A stretch of DNA of 64,000 bases from Cercophora sp. LCS_1 (lineage: Eukaryota > Ascomycota > Sordariomycetes > Sordariales > Lasiosphaeriaceae): NCBI GenBank assembly GCA_036250225.1, contig JAPZLL010000024.1, forward strand, positions 1 through 64,000, read 5' to 3'. The position numbers were made by a program, and so were the translations under genes. This document shows positions 55,144 to 64,000 of this stretch, piece after piece (within the stretch, counting starts at the first letter, position 1; each line of letters starts with the position of its first letter). The notes beneath the pieces were generated by a model that saw only the letters and a program-made list of their open reading frames with translations, was not told the DNA's origin and ran no database searches.

Positions 55144-56358
55144 ATGTTCTCGTCCCTCAACAAGCCGCCCGCGGCCCAGTCCGTCTTTGGCAATCCGGGG
55201 GCAACCAGCTTGTTCGGTCAGTCGTCGGCAACCGGCCTTGTGAGTTTCGTGCAGTCTGCCGCTGCGATGCCTGATAGTCGTAGACATTTGCTGATGCAGA
55301 CTGCCCAGCAGCAACAACCGCAACAGCAACAACCCCAGCAGCCGGCCGTGTCAGTGCTAGGCCAGTCACAAGCACCCACAAACCCACAGCTGGGTAGTTC
55401 TTTATGGCAACCTGGAAGCCAGACAACCTGTACGTCGAACCTTTGATCGGCAGCGGTTTGCGCTTTCCTCTCGCAACAAACTTCGCGCAGTGTTTTCATC
55501 ATGCCTATGATTTTTACTAACTCGGCTCCCTTGCCTATAGTGCAGAGATCGATCCCCGAGCAGATCCAACTCGTTACCGAGAAATGGGACTTTTCGAACC
55601 CGAATTGCGCTTTCAAGACTTACCTTTACAACAAGGTTGATGAGGCAACCATACCATTCCGCAAGCCTGGCCCTCTGGACGATCCCAAGGAGTGGGAGGA
55701 GGCGCTACAACACAAGCCAGCACCTAACTACATCCCGGTTCTTTGCGCTGGCTTCCCCTCCATCGTCGCTCGCCTTGTCCTACAGCGCCGCGCTATTTCC
55801 GAATTCAACAACATCTTGCACGCCATCAACATCAAGCTCGACGAGATTCTTTCTCGGCACGACCTCGAACACTCGGTGCGCGCGCTCAACGCCCGAAGGC
55901 GACATGCTGAGCTGAGCAAACGGTGCCTTGCGCTGGCTTCAAAGGTTCAGGTGCTCCGGAACAGGGGCTATGCGCTCAGCAGCGATGAGGACGAGCTTCG
56001 ACAGAAGTTGCAGAAGATCGACAAGGGGCTCCAAGATCCAGCACTTAGTGCACGCATGGAGGAACTCTGGAGCCGTCTTATTGTTCTTCGGGGTCACGCC
56101 GACAGCCTGAAGGACCAGATCAACAAGCCAGGCTTTGCAGATGGCGATGGGCTGGGCGAGGAAATCGAGGCGAAGGCCAAGAAGGTGAGATGCTCCAGTG
56201 CTCTCCGGAGACCACATCCGCTAATATGAGTGCAGATTCTGGAGGACTATGAGAAGCAGCTCCAGCATCTCAAGAAGCAAGTAGACGAGGCCAGGAAAGA
56301 TTTCGACGAGTGGGACGCGTTGCACAACCCGACGTCCACCCCTGCGGGCTCAGCTTGA
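55144..56358 (+). CDS. nup57: Nucleoporin Nup57/Nup54
   Basis: 330 aa from exons 55144-55239, 55300-55429, 55541-56184, 56236-56358. A central-channel FG nucleoporin that forms the Nsp1-Nup57-Nup49 complex. The short N-terminal region has S-V-F-G-N and S-L-F-G-Q FG motifs and a poly-Gln/Pro run (residues about 34-45). Then I-P-E-Q-I-Q, C-A-F-K-T-Y-L-Y-N-K-V and P-N-Y-I-P-V-L-C-A-G-F, diagnostic of Nup54/57, lead into a long coiled coil. The FG part is much shorter than in yeast or most moulds, so FG repeats are few. Confidence 0.9.
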
Positions 56359-56846
56359 TCGGAAGGTTGTATCTTGGTGTGGAATATTTATCTGGAAAAC
56401 GTTCCAGCGACGCGGATTAGGAAAGTTGGGTGTTTGATAGGATACCTGGTTGCATCATCGGCGTTAGGTGTATATGTTTGTAATACAATTGTTCACCAAA
56501 GCCATTGTCTTTTCTTGGCCTCCGCGTCAATGTCAAGACTGATCCGCTTCTTTTTGAACTCTTTTTGCTTCCCTGCTTCCCCCTCGAAAGCAGTCTATCC
56601 AAACCGTACGCCAGAGCGGGAACGACGCTATGCCCATGACAATCGCCCAAACATCGTACACTTCCAACTGGGAGCTCCGTGGTGTCGCGTTTCGTGCTTT
56701 CGCAACACGCCATCATCGTCAACAGCCACAGCCTGGGCTTTTACACCCTATGCACCACCAGGTCCCGAGTCCCAGGTCTATGCGCCATGTTGTACACAAG
56801 TATTTACAGTAATCGAGTTGGTAAAGGGTATCGTGGGATTGACTAT
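56359..56846. other. Convergent intergenic region, 3' UTRs
   Basis: 488 bp between nup57 and tom5. No supported gene. Confidence 0.5.
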
Positions 56847-57109
56847 TTAAAGGAGCTTCCAGACCGCATCGATAACGAACGGGGCTGCTAACTGTCAGTT
56901 GAAGCGCCAACGGGGGAGCGGCGGTGTCGTACAGAGGTAGAGGGTGATAGCGCTCCCAATGGCCATCTTGACAGTGAGGTTGGCCTCGGCCTCAGCGGCG
57001 GCAAGCTCTTCAGGAGAGGGGGTAGGGGGGGCAACTGTTGGGTCGCATCGTCAGATCACGTCTTCCACGGTGCCCACAGCCCACACAAAAACCTACATCC
57101 ACCGAACAT
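56847..57109 (-). CDS. tom5: Mitochondrial import receptor subunit Tom5
   Basis: 51 aa from three exons: 57109-57097 (13 nt), 57034-56933 (102 nt), 56887-56847 (41 nt). All joints keep frame (donors GTAGGT and GTACGA; the last acceptor is GTTAG, three bases beyond an alternative CAG). The protein opens M-F-G-G-F-A-P-P, then P-S-P-E-E-L, an Ala/Glu-rich segment with A-E-A-N-L-T-V-K, and a C-terminal tail anchor ending L-Y-L-S-A-P-F-V-I-D-A-V-W-K-L-L. This matches fungal Tom5, a small tail-anchored component of the outer-membrane TOM complex that passes preproteins to Tom40. Easily missed by ORF-based annotation because the longest exon is 102 nt. Confidence 0.88.
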
Positions 57110-58001
57110 CTTGGGTAATTGGGGTAATCGTGCGGAGAAGGTCGATTCAACTCGTCGAGCGCGATACTGACCAGTAGTGGTGATGCTGTTGTGAAATCGC
57201 GGACAAACAGAAACTGCGGTTAGGTCGAGACCACGTCAGGTGCAGTATCCGATCTGATTTTTTTTGGGCGGTTCTTGCACCAACCCCAGAATCGGTGACG
57301 CCACACGGAGCCGCGCCAGGCATGGCCAGTTCGCATCCGTCTTGGCCCTGGGGTTACGTAAGGTTCACGCCTCAGCTCGGCCAATCGGAGGGGCTGCGGC
57401 GAGCGGTGAGATCTTGCCCGAGAATACCCGACCCCTTTATCAGCGCCTTCCAACGGATCTGGGGACCGATAGCGGTGGGCGATAGAAGCGATGGAGCAAT
57501 CGTTTTGGATGAGGCAGGGGGGAAGGAGTGTCTGGGGTTTTCTCTCTTGCTCTCTTACTCACCAGCTTCCCCTTTTTCCATCTTCGCGGGCAAAGAAAGC
57601 CGACAGTTGAACGCTTTGTTCGCGAAGGTGGTGTCCCTTGACGTCAGCTCCCGCCAATCCTCCGTCCCTGGAATTCGTTGCCAGGACCCGGACCGTTTCT
57701 CCCAGCGACGGTCGCGTGTTTGCTCACTGCCGTGCACACCACACGAAGCACATTGGTGCAGGCGGCTGTGTGCTGCTGAGGGGCTCAATTGCCGTTGTCG
57801 ACGTGGTTTTGGAGACTTTTCTTCTCTCCCGGCCGACTTCGACGTGTTCCAACTCGCCCCTTCGGCAACTCGGTCCTAGGGAGCGTCGCGATTGGTCAAC
57901 CTCGGCTTCCTTTGCTTTAGGAAATAACACTCCGGCATCGTTTCGCCTCCACGGTTTTTCACATTGTTCTCTCAATCCCTAGAGAGTTTCTGGCGACAAC
58001 G
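57110..58001. promoter_or_regulatory. Divergent spacer between tom5 and gcv2
   Basis: 892 bp upstream of two nuclear genes for mitochondrial proteins. Pyrimidine-rich stretches at 57535-57590 and 57815-57860 are probable gcv2 start regions. No ORF is supported. Confidence 0.5.
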
Positions 58002-61000
58002 ATGGCTTCCCGGTATCTCATCCGCGCCGGTCGGTCTACCGGGGCCTCCTTGACATCTCGTGCCCTGCCGGCTGCATCCCTTGCACGGATTCGCATCCGG
58101 TCGTATCATGCTCGGGCTGCCGAACACACGGAAGAATATGCTACAACCACACAAAGCTCAGACTGGGTGAAGTTGCCTGAGTTCCAGATCAACGATGGCT
58201 TCGTCAGACGTCATATCGGGCCTGATGACTCGAGCGCCACTCAAATGCTCAAGGAGCTCGACCCTCCGGCCACGACTCTTGATGAGTTTGTCGAGCAGGT
58301 CATTCCTCCCAACATTTTGACGTCCCGGATATTGTTCGATAACAAGCGTGACTCCTTTACCACTGTTTACCACACACCTGTTCGTGAGGGGCACACGGAA
58401 GCTGAGGTGCGCAAGATGGGCCAGCTCCTCGCACACAAGAACAAGATCGAAAAGTCCTTCATTGGAGCGGGTTACTCCGGTACACTGGTTCCCGAAGTCA
58501 TCAAGAGGAATGTCCTTGAGAGCCCTGCCTGGTACACCAGCTACACGCCATACCAACCCGAGATCAGTCAGGGCCGACTGGAGTCCCTGCTCAACTTCCA
58601 GACCCTTGTGTCTGATCTGACTGGCCTGCCAATTGCTAATGCCAGCTTGCTCGACGAGGGAACGGCTGCAGCCGAGGCGATGACAATGTCTCTCAACGCG
58701 CTTCCTGCTTCTCGAGCAAAACGACCAGGGAAAACGTTTGTCGTCTGCGCCCGGACACATCCACAGACGAGAGCAGTTCTTCGGGGCCGCGCAGAGGGGT
58801 TTGGCATCAACATTGCCATCGTAGACCTTGCCAAGGGCGACTATTCCGAGATTGAGGCTTTGGGTGACGACCTGGTGGGTGTTTTGGTCCAGTACCCGGA
58901 TACATACGGCCACATCGGCGATTACGGCTCGCTGGCTGATCTTGTCCACAAACAAGGGGCGCTGCTGAGTGCTGCCACGGATCTCCTGGCGCTCACCACT
59001 ATCAAGCCTCCAGGCGAGTGGGGAGCAGATATCGCGTTTGGCAACTCGCAGCGACTTGGAGTCCCGATGGGAGCCGGCGGCCCTCACGCCGCTTTCTTTG
59101 CCGTCAAGGAAAAGCACAAGCGCAAGATGCCGGGCCGCTTGATTGGTGTATCCAAGGACCGTCTTGGTAACCGGGCCCTCAGACTCTCGCTACAGACAAG
59201 AGAGCAGCACATTCGAAGAGAAAAGGCCACAAGCAACGTATGCACAGCTCAAGCGCTCCTCGCAAACATGAGCTCCCTGTATGCTGTCTACCATGGGCCC
59301 GAAGGACTTCGCGAGATCGCTGAGAAGATCAATTTCGCAGCAAGAGTTGTCCACTTGGGAGCCAAGGCCTACGATTTCCACATCTTCAACCGCCGAGCCG
59401 GGGAGGATGTGGGACCAATGTGGGACACGGTGGTTCTACACGAGAAGGGCGGTGCTCCCGCGTTCGAATTCTTCGCAGAGAAGAGACACCTTAGACTACG
59501 CAAGTTCGATAGTGATCGTGTTGGCATCAGCGTCGACGAGACTACGACAGAGAGGGATATTCTGAATGTGCTCGGTGTGTTCCGCGACGTTGCCGCCTCG
59601 AGAAGCCCCAACACGGAGTGGCCTGAGCCAAGCGCTATCCTCGGTGAACTCGCCAGAACTGTCAAGGCTCAAGGCTCTTCTGTCCCGCAGGCCTTTGTTC
59701 GAACCAGCAAGTACTTGACGCATCCTGTGTTCAACTCTCACCATTCAGAGACCGAAATGCTACGGTACATCCACCACCTGCAGTCCAAAGACCTCTCCTT
59801 GGTGCACTCGATGATACCTCTCGGTTCTTGCACCATGAAGCTCAACGGCAGCACCGAGATGTCGCTTATCACCCTCCCTGGATTCTCCTCCCTTCATCCC
59901 CATTCCCCATTCACCAACATGGAAGGCTACGCACACCTTGTCAGGTCTCTCCGAAAACAGCTTGAGGAGATTACGGGCATGCACGCCACTTCGCTGCAAC
60001 CAAACTCTGGTGCCCAAGGCGAATTTGCTGGACTCTTGACGATTCGAAAATACCACGAGAGTCGGGGCGAGGCCGGCCGTGATATCTGCCTCATTCCTGT
60101 GTCTGCTCACGGCACAAACCCCGCTTCAGCCGCAATGGCAGGAATGCGTGTCGTTCCTGTCAAGTGCGACGCCAAGACAGGCAACTTGGACCTGGAAGAC
60201 CTTCAGGCCAAGTGCGAGCAGCACTCGTCGCAGATCGGGGCCATGATGGTCACGTATCCCAGCACGTACGGCGTGTTTGAGCCAAAGATCAAGGAGGTGT
60301 GCGAGATTGTTCACCAGTACGGCGGCCAGGTCTATATGGACGGCGCCAACATGAACGCGCAGATTGGTCTCTGCTCGCCAGGAGAAATTGGCGCTGATGT
60401 CTGCCACCTGAACCTCCACAAGACGTTCTGCATTCCCCATGGTGGTGGCGGACCCGGCGTGGGACCTATCTGTGTCAAGGCTCATCTTGAGGAGTTCCTG
60501 CCGACAAAACGGATTCTCGCGCAGAATGTCACAAACCACCCTGTCAGCAGCGCGGCCTATGGAAGCGCCAGCATCCTGCCCATCAGCTGGGCTTACAACA
60601 CGCTCATGGGTGGCGAGGGTCTCGTTAAGGCGACCAAGATCACTCTGCTCAACGCAAACTACCTCCTCAGCAAGCTGAAGCCGCATTACAAGATCCTCTA
60701 CACCAACGACCATGGTCGTTGCGCCCACGAGTTCATCCTCGATGTTCGTCCGTTCCACGACACGGCCGGCATCGAGGCCATCGATATTGCCAAGCGCCTG
60801 CAGGACTACGGCTTCCACGCCCCGACGATGAGCTGGCCTGTGCCGAATACATTGATGATTGAGCCAACTGAGTCCGAGAGCAAGGAGGAGCTAGATCGCT
60901 TCGTTGACGCGCTCGTCAGTATCCGCCAGGAGATTCGCGAGATCGAAGAGGGCCGTGTGCCGAAGGAGGGCAATGTTCTCAAGAACGCGCCCCACCCCAT

Positions 61001-61271
61001 GGTAGATATAATTGATGGCGACGGTGATGGTGGTTCCAAGTGGAACAGGCCGTACTCGCGCGAGAAGGCGGCGTATCCACTGCCGTGGTTGAGGGAGAAG
61101 AAGTTCTGGCCCAGCGTCGCCAGGGTTGACGACAGTAAGTTAATCTGATGTCTGCAATGGGGGATAAACGTTAACAAGCAAACAGCATACGGTGACCTGA
61201 ACCTCTTTTGCACATGCCCTCCTGTCGAGGATACCACCGGCGGCAACCTGTCGAGTATCCAGGAGAACTAA
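58002..61271 (+). CDS. gcv2: Glycine dehydrogenase (decarboxylating), P-protein, mitochondrial
   Basis: 1072 aa from exons 58002-61134 and 61186-61271. The PLP-dependent P-protein of the glycine cleavage system decarboxylates glycine and passes the aminomethyl group to H-protein in the matrix. The N terminus is Arg/Ser/Ala-rich and acidic-poor, fitting a targeting sequence. Then F-x-R-R-H-I-G-P and the two homologous halves follow. PLP lysine: N-L-H-K-T-F-C-I-P-H, with Lys at about residue 807, followed by the G-G-G-G-P-G-V-G-P glycine loop. The terminal exon adds Y-G-D-L-N-L-F-C-T-C-P-P, the conserved end of eukaryotic P-proteins. Confidence 0.97.
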
Positions 61272-61637
61272 CGTATATACGGACGGGGATTTCCTTTGGC
61301 GTTTTGGAAGGAAAGGGATGCTTCAACAGATACGACGGAACGGAGATTTGGTGTTTATGAGGACGAGTGATGGGAAAGATGTGCGCTTCAACAATAATAC
61401 CCATGGATCTGTGTCATTCAACGGGACCGGAGTTCAACAAGACCAAAGGGACGGAGATAGACGATACAGGTGATAGATGCCAATATTTTGCTCAACTTGG
61501 GCACTTGCACACGTGGCTCTTTGTCAACGCGCGTTCTGCGAAAGTGACTCGTGGATGGGCAGGCCATGTGGGAAATAAATCTCGTTTTATCTTCCAGACA
61601 CCGGCTATGCTCACCCATTGTCAACATATAGACAAAT
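61272..61637. other. Convergent intergenic region, 3' UTRs
   Basis: 366 bp between gcv2 and sqt1. No supported gene. Confidence 0.5.
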
Positions 61638-63119
61638 CTAAGCCTCGAACACTAAAACCAACGCATCATCTCCCGCTGTGACAACCCGCTCACCAGTCTC
61701 CCCCTGAACGAAACCCAACACGCCACCGCCCTCACCACCACCCCTGTGTCCCCGCCACTCCTTCACCAGCCCGGTAGCAGCAGCGACCTGCTGCCCACTA
61801 GGCGTCGCACCTCTCAGATCCCACCTCCTGACAACACCGTCCAGTCCGCACGATGTGAGCAACCACCCCGCCGCAGCGCCCGTCGCTGCCTTGACGAAAT
61901 CCACCTTGACCACCGACTCCCCGTCATGCGCACCATTGAGGTGTTTCCTCACGGCAAACGACCTCGCCGTGTCAAAAACGGCTATACTCCCGTCTACGCT
62001 ACCCGCGGCCAACAGCGTCTGCGGCACCGGCGCAAACGCCAACGTCTCGATACCGTCCTGCTGCACGTTCAGCGACGCCAGAATGGCGCCAGCCTGTGAC
62101 GACGGCTCCGCCTTTCCGCCGCGGCGGGCTTGTTGCGCCGGCGCTGACAGACGCGGGAGCCCAACGATGCGGATCGCGCCGCCTGCGCCGCCTGCTGCTA
62201 GGAAGGCGCCAGTCGGCGCGAACGCCACCGAGTATAACCCACCATCAACGAAGAAGCGGTTGTCCGACTCGGTAAGAGACACGACGGTTTGGTTGTTGGA
62301 TGTGAGGAGGTTCTTTGCGGCCGCTTCGCCAAAGGGGTCGAAGACGTGGAGGGAGGCGTCTTCGGAGACGGAAGCGAGGAGGAGGCCGTCGGGCGACCAG
62401 GCGCCTGCTGTTGAGGAGGCGGTGTGGAGGAAGTAGGATTGGAGAATTGTGAGGGGCGTGTCGGAGGTGGTGTCGATTGTGAAGACCCAGACGGAGCCGT
62501 CCGAGGCGCCGAGGGCGAATGTATTTGGGTGCGAAGGCGCGGGGCATGGCGCGAGCCAGTTGATCTCTTCGGTTTCGTTGGAGGTTGTGAGGAGGGTGAA
62601 TTGCGGCCCGGGGGCGGCGGTGTAGACTTGTAGACGGCCGTCGAGACCCCCTGAGACGAGGAAGTCGCCTCGGGGTAGGGTGAAGGTCAGTGCGTTGATG
62701 CTGTCGGTGTGGCCGGTAATGGAGAAGACCGGGGAGAGGGAGGGGTTCTCGGGGCGCGGGGCCGAGGGGTTCGAGGAGTAGGAGGCGGGGAGGACGGGGC
62801 GGGAGGCGGCGGCTGAGGTGTCGAAGACATAGCCCGCGCCCGGCGCGTCGTCGGCTTCGCCTTCGGAGCCGCCTGTTGCGATGATGTTGGGGTACAGGGG
62901 GTGTTGGGCGATGGCAAAGACCGAGTCTTTGTGCGCGTCAAAGTAGGCTATGCTGTCGTTTTGGAGGTGGTATTCTTCGTTGTCGCCTTCGTCGTCCGAA
63001 TCCATAGGGACATCGCCGTCGTCCTCGTCGAGGACTTCTTGGATTTCGTCTTCGGCGAGCATGTCGGCTTCATCGTCGACCTCGGCGGGGTTCTGGTAGG
63101 GTTGCTTGGAGGACGACAT
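61638..63119 (-). CDS. sqt1: Ribosome assembly protein Sqt1 (WD40)
   Basis: 493 aa, intronless, start at M-S-S-S-K-Q (63119); an upstream ATG at 63146 adds nine residues. A WD40 propeller that acts as dedicated chaperone of ribosomal protein uL16 (Rpl10) during 60S maturation; the animal counterpart is AAMP. The acidic N-terminal stretch (residues about 10-50, D-E-D-D-G-D-V-P-M-D-S-D-D-E) is typical. Repeats follow: H-K-D-S-V-F-A-I-A, G-H-T-D-S-I-N-A-L, G-A-W-S-P-D-G-L-L-L-A-S, S-V-A-F-A-P-T-G-A-F-L-A-A-G, T-L-A-F-A-P-V, and L-L-T-S-C-G-L-D-G-V-V-R-R-W-D. An Ala/Gln/Arg-rich insertion near residues 325-345 is longer than in yeast. Confidence 0.92.
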   Translation of the reverse strand: MSSSKQPYQNPAEVDDEADMLAEDEIQEVLDEDDGDVPMDSDDEGDNEEYHLQNDSIAYFDAHKDSVFAIAQHPLYPNIIATGGSEGEADDAPGAGYVFDTSAAASRPVLPASYSSNPSAPRPENPSLSPVFSITGHTDSINALTFTLPRGDFLVSGGLDGRLQVYTAAPGPQFTLLTTSNETEEINWLAPCPAPSHPNTFALGASDGSVWVFTIDTTSDTPLTILQSYFLHTASSTAGAWSPDGLLLASVSEDASLHVFDPFGEAAAKNLLTSNNQTVVSLTESDNRFFVDGGLYSVAFAPTGAFLAAGGAGGAIRIVGLPRLSAPAQQARRGGKAEPSSQAGAILASLNVQQDGIETLAFAPVPQTLLAAGSVDGSIAVFDTARSFAVRKHLNGAHDGESVVKVDFVKAATGAAAGWLLTSCGLDGVVRRWDLRGATPSGQQVAAATGLVKEWRGHRGGGEGGGVLGFVQGETGERVVTAGDDALVLVFEA

Positions 63120-64000
63120 TTTCGCTGGGTATCTTGGGTGTCGCAAAAAGGAGAGAAGAGAGTGTCAGTAAAATGAGCGAGCGGTGGCCTTGCGCTGGAA
63201 GATGGCAAACGGCCGCGCAATGGTTTTATCGCCGTTTGGACGGTCGGAGGGGCACAAGTTCAAGGTGGGGGATGATTAGTTTTTCTGCTTGATAAGCATG
63301 GCGATAGCGATGGCGGGGTTTGTTCGACAGGCTTCTGAGGCTGAATCATCGCGCTAATCGGCTGCGCTTGCAGGCGGTTACAGCGGCTCACAGGATCCAC
63401 AGATGACGACGTCTTCGACAGAGGTCCGTCGTCAGTTCACCACCACAGTGCATGGGCGACGAGGCACCTCACAGCGAGCAGCGCAGACGTTGGTTGAACT
63501 CTCACCTCTCGAATGCTAATTTACGTGCAAAGCAGCGACTGCAGTCATTGAGCTCCCCTAATCGATTGCTAGCTTGGCAGGGGCGACCGGGGTCCCTGCA
63601 GGGCGGGGGGTCGGCGTCGGCCCAGCGGTTGTTACATGTGCAATTCCTGTCGACACGCGGCGATTGCGTCCCCAGCAAAAACAAAACGCAAAGGCTTGCA
63701 TGATGACGCCGACTCCACCAAGCAAATTGCCCCTCGCCACTGACAGACGGATCGTCTTTGAACCGAGAAAGGAGTACAATAGCCAGGCGACTCCAACATC
63801 GATGATCCAACCCTTTTCCCAGCAACCTACCAGCCCATGATAAGTGAAACAGAAAACTCCCAAACCACCCCTGTCCAAATCGCCAGTAGCCTCAAAGTCA
63901 AGAAGCTTCAAAATCTGGCCCCTAGGGGGATGGTCCCGACTGGGATGTTTCTAAGCAACATTCCAGCAGCAACCTTGTTTTCGCCGTCAGTTGTTACAGC
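63120..64000. other. Upstream region of sqt1, no supported gene
   Basis: Promoter of sqt1 and beyond. A minus-strand frame at 63558-63911 has one hydrophobic stretch but no start context or domain. I leave it out. Confidence 0.45.

Noticed and set aside
58158..59117. 319-codon minus-strand frame
   Set aside because: It lies wholly opposite the gcv2 coding exon and has no domain; it is a shadow of the third-codon bias of that gene.
60126..60818. 230-codon minus-strand frame
   Set aside because: Antisense shadow of gcv2.
63558..63911. 117-codon minus-strand frame with a hydrophobic stretch near the right edge
   Set aside because: No convincing start, no splice partner inside the window, no family resemblance.
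1..64000. tRNA, rRNA genes and CRISPR arrays
   Set aside because: No cloverleaf with paired A and B boxes, no rRNA-like sequence and no regularly spaced repeats with spacers were seen; the only tandem arrays are the 32-bp and 15-bp repeats near 16-17.7 kb.

Overview
The window comes from a filamentous ascomycete, most likely a Sordariomycete. The evidence is short phase-varied spliceosomal introns (about 50-100 nt, GTRNGY donors, CTAAC/CTGAC branch sites), a Cdc11-type septin, a killer-toxin-like LysM chitinase with neighbouring secreted LysM proteins, and DUF7580/C2H2 genes of the kind found in moulds. Gene models were spliced by eye. Exon coordinates given in the entries keep frame throughout unless stated otherwise.

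Region 1 (about 1-20.4 kb) is accessory. It starts in a probable transposon remnant and holds genes that are hard to name. Its main feature is two small gene families that I label A and B. A has a homeodomain/Myb-like helix-turn-helix and a basic P-x-[MF]-V-Q-x-R-x-L-R-K-R tail. B is a short protein with a helical core of the form V-x-P-x-I-x-x-L-[VI]-x-x-E-L. Three A-B couples occur, each transcribed divergently from a shared 0.6-0.9 kb spacer: B2/A1 at 2.5-4.6 kb, A2/B3 at 9.6-12.0 kb and A3/B4 at 18.4-20.4 kb. An unpaired B1 sits at 1.1-1.7 kb. Each of the three spacers, and the 5' part of B1, carries the same 11-bp inverted repeat GGCACAATGCC. Between the couples lie a divergent C2H2 zinc-finger/DUF7580 couple (5.5-9.4 kb), a small membrane protein (13 kb), a divergent Rho-type GTPase that has lost three catalytic or switch residues (14.2-15.1 kb), and an HNH-nuclease-like gene with acidic repeats, flanked by short inverted repeats and a 32-bp tandem repeat (15.6-18.3 kb).

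Region 2 (21.3-36.1 kb) is conserved housekeeping sequence: ceramide synthase, an Ist3-type spliceosomal RRM protein, a PROPPIN, septin Cdc11, a Bax-inhibitor/lifeguard protein, dynein light intermediate chain, and a SPATA20-like thioredoxin/glucosidase-fold protein.

Region 3 (36.5-49.3 kb) is a secretome cluster. It contains a GPI-anchored DUF7136-like protein, a killer-toxin-like chitinase (2 LysM, CBM18, GH18) with an in-frame TAG near its 3' end, two tandem secreted LysM proteins, a C-tail-anchored unknown, and a CAP/PR-1 protein.

Region 4 (49.3-64 kb) opens with a 4.6 kb stretch without a supportable gene. It continues with complex I subunit NUO-20.8 (NDUFA8), Nup57/Nup54, the 51-residue import subunit Tom5 (three small exons), mitochondrial glycine dehydrogenase P-protein and ribosome-assembly factor Sqt1.

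The A-B couples and their palindrome are the best candidate for an undescribed system. The sequence shows the recurrence, the orientation, the shared motif and the shared cis element. The function (self-regulating pair, selfish pair or mating/recognition module) is inference.
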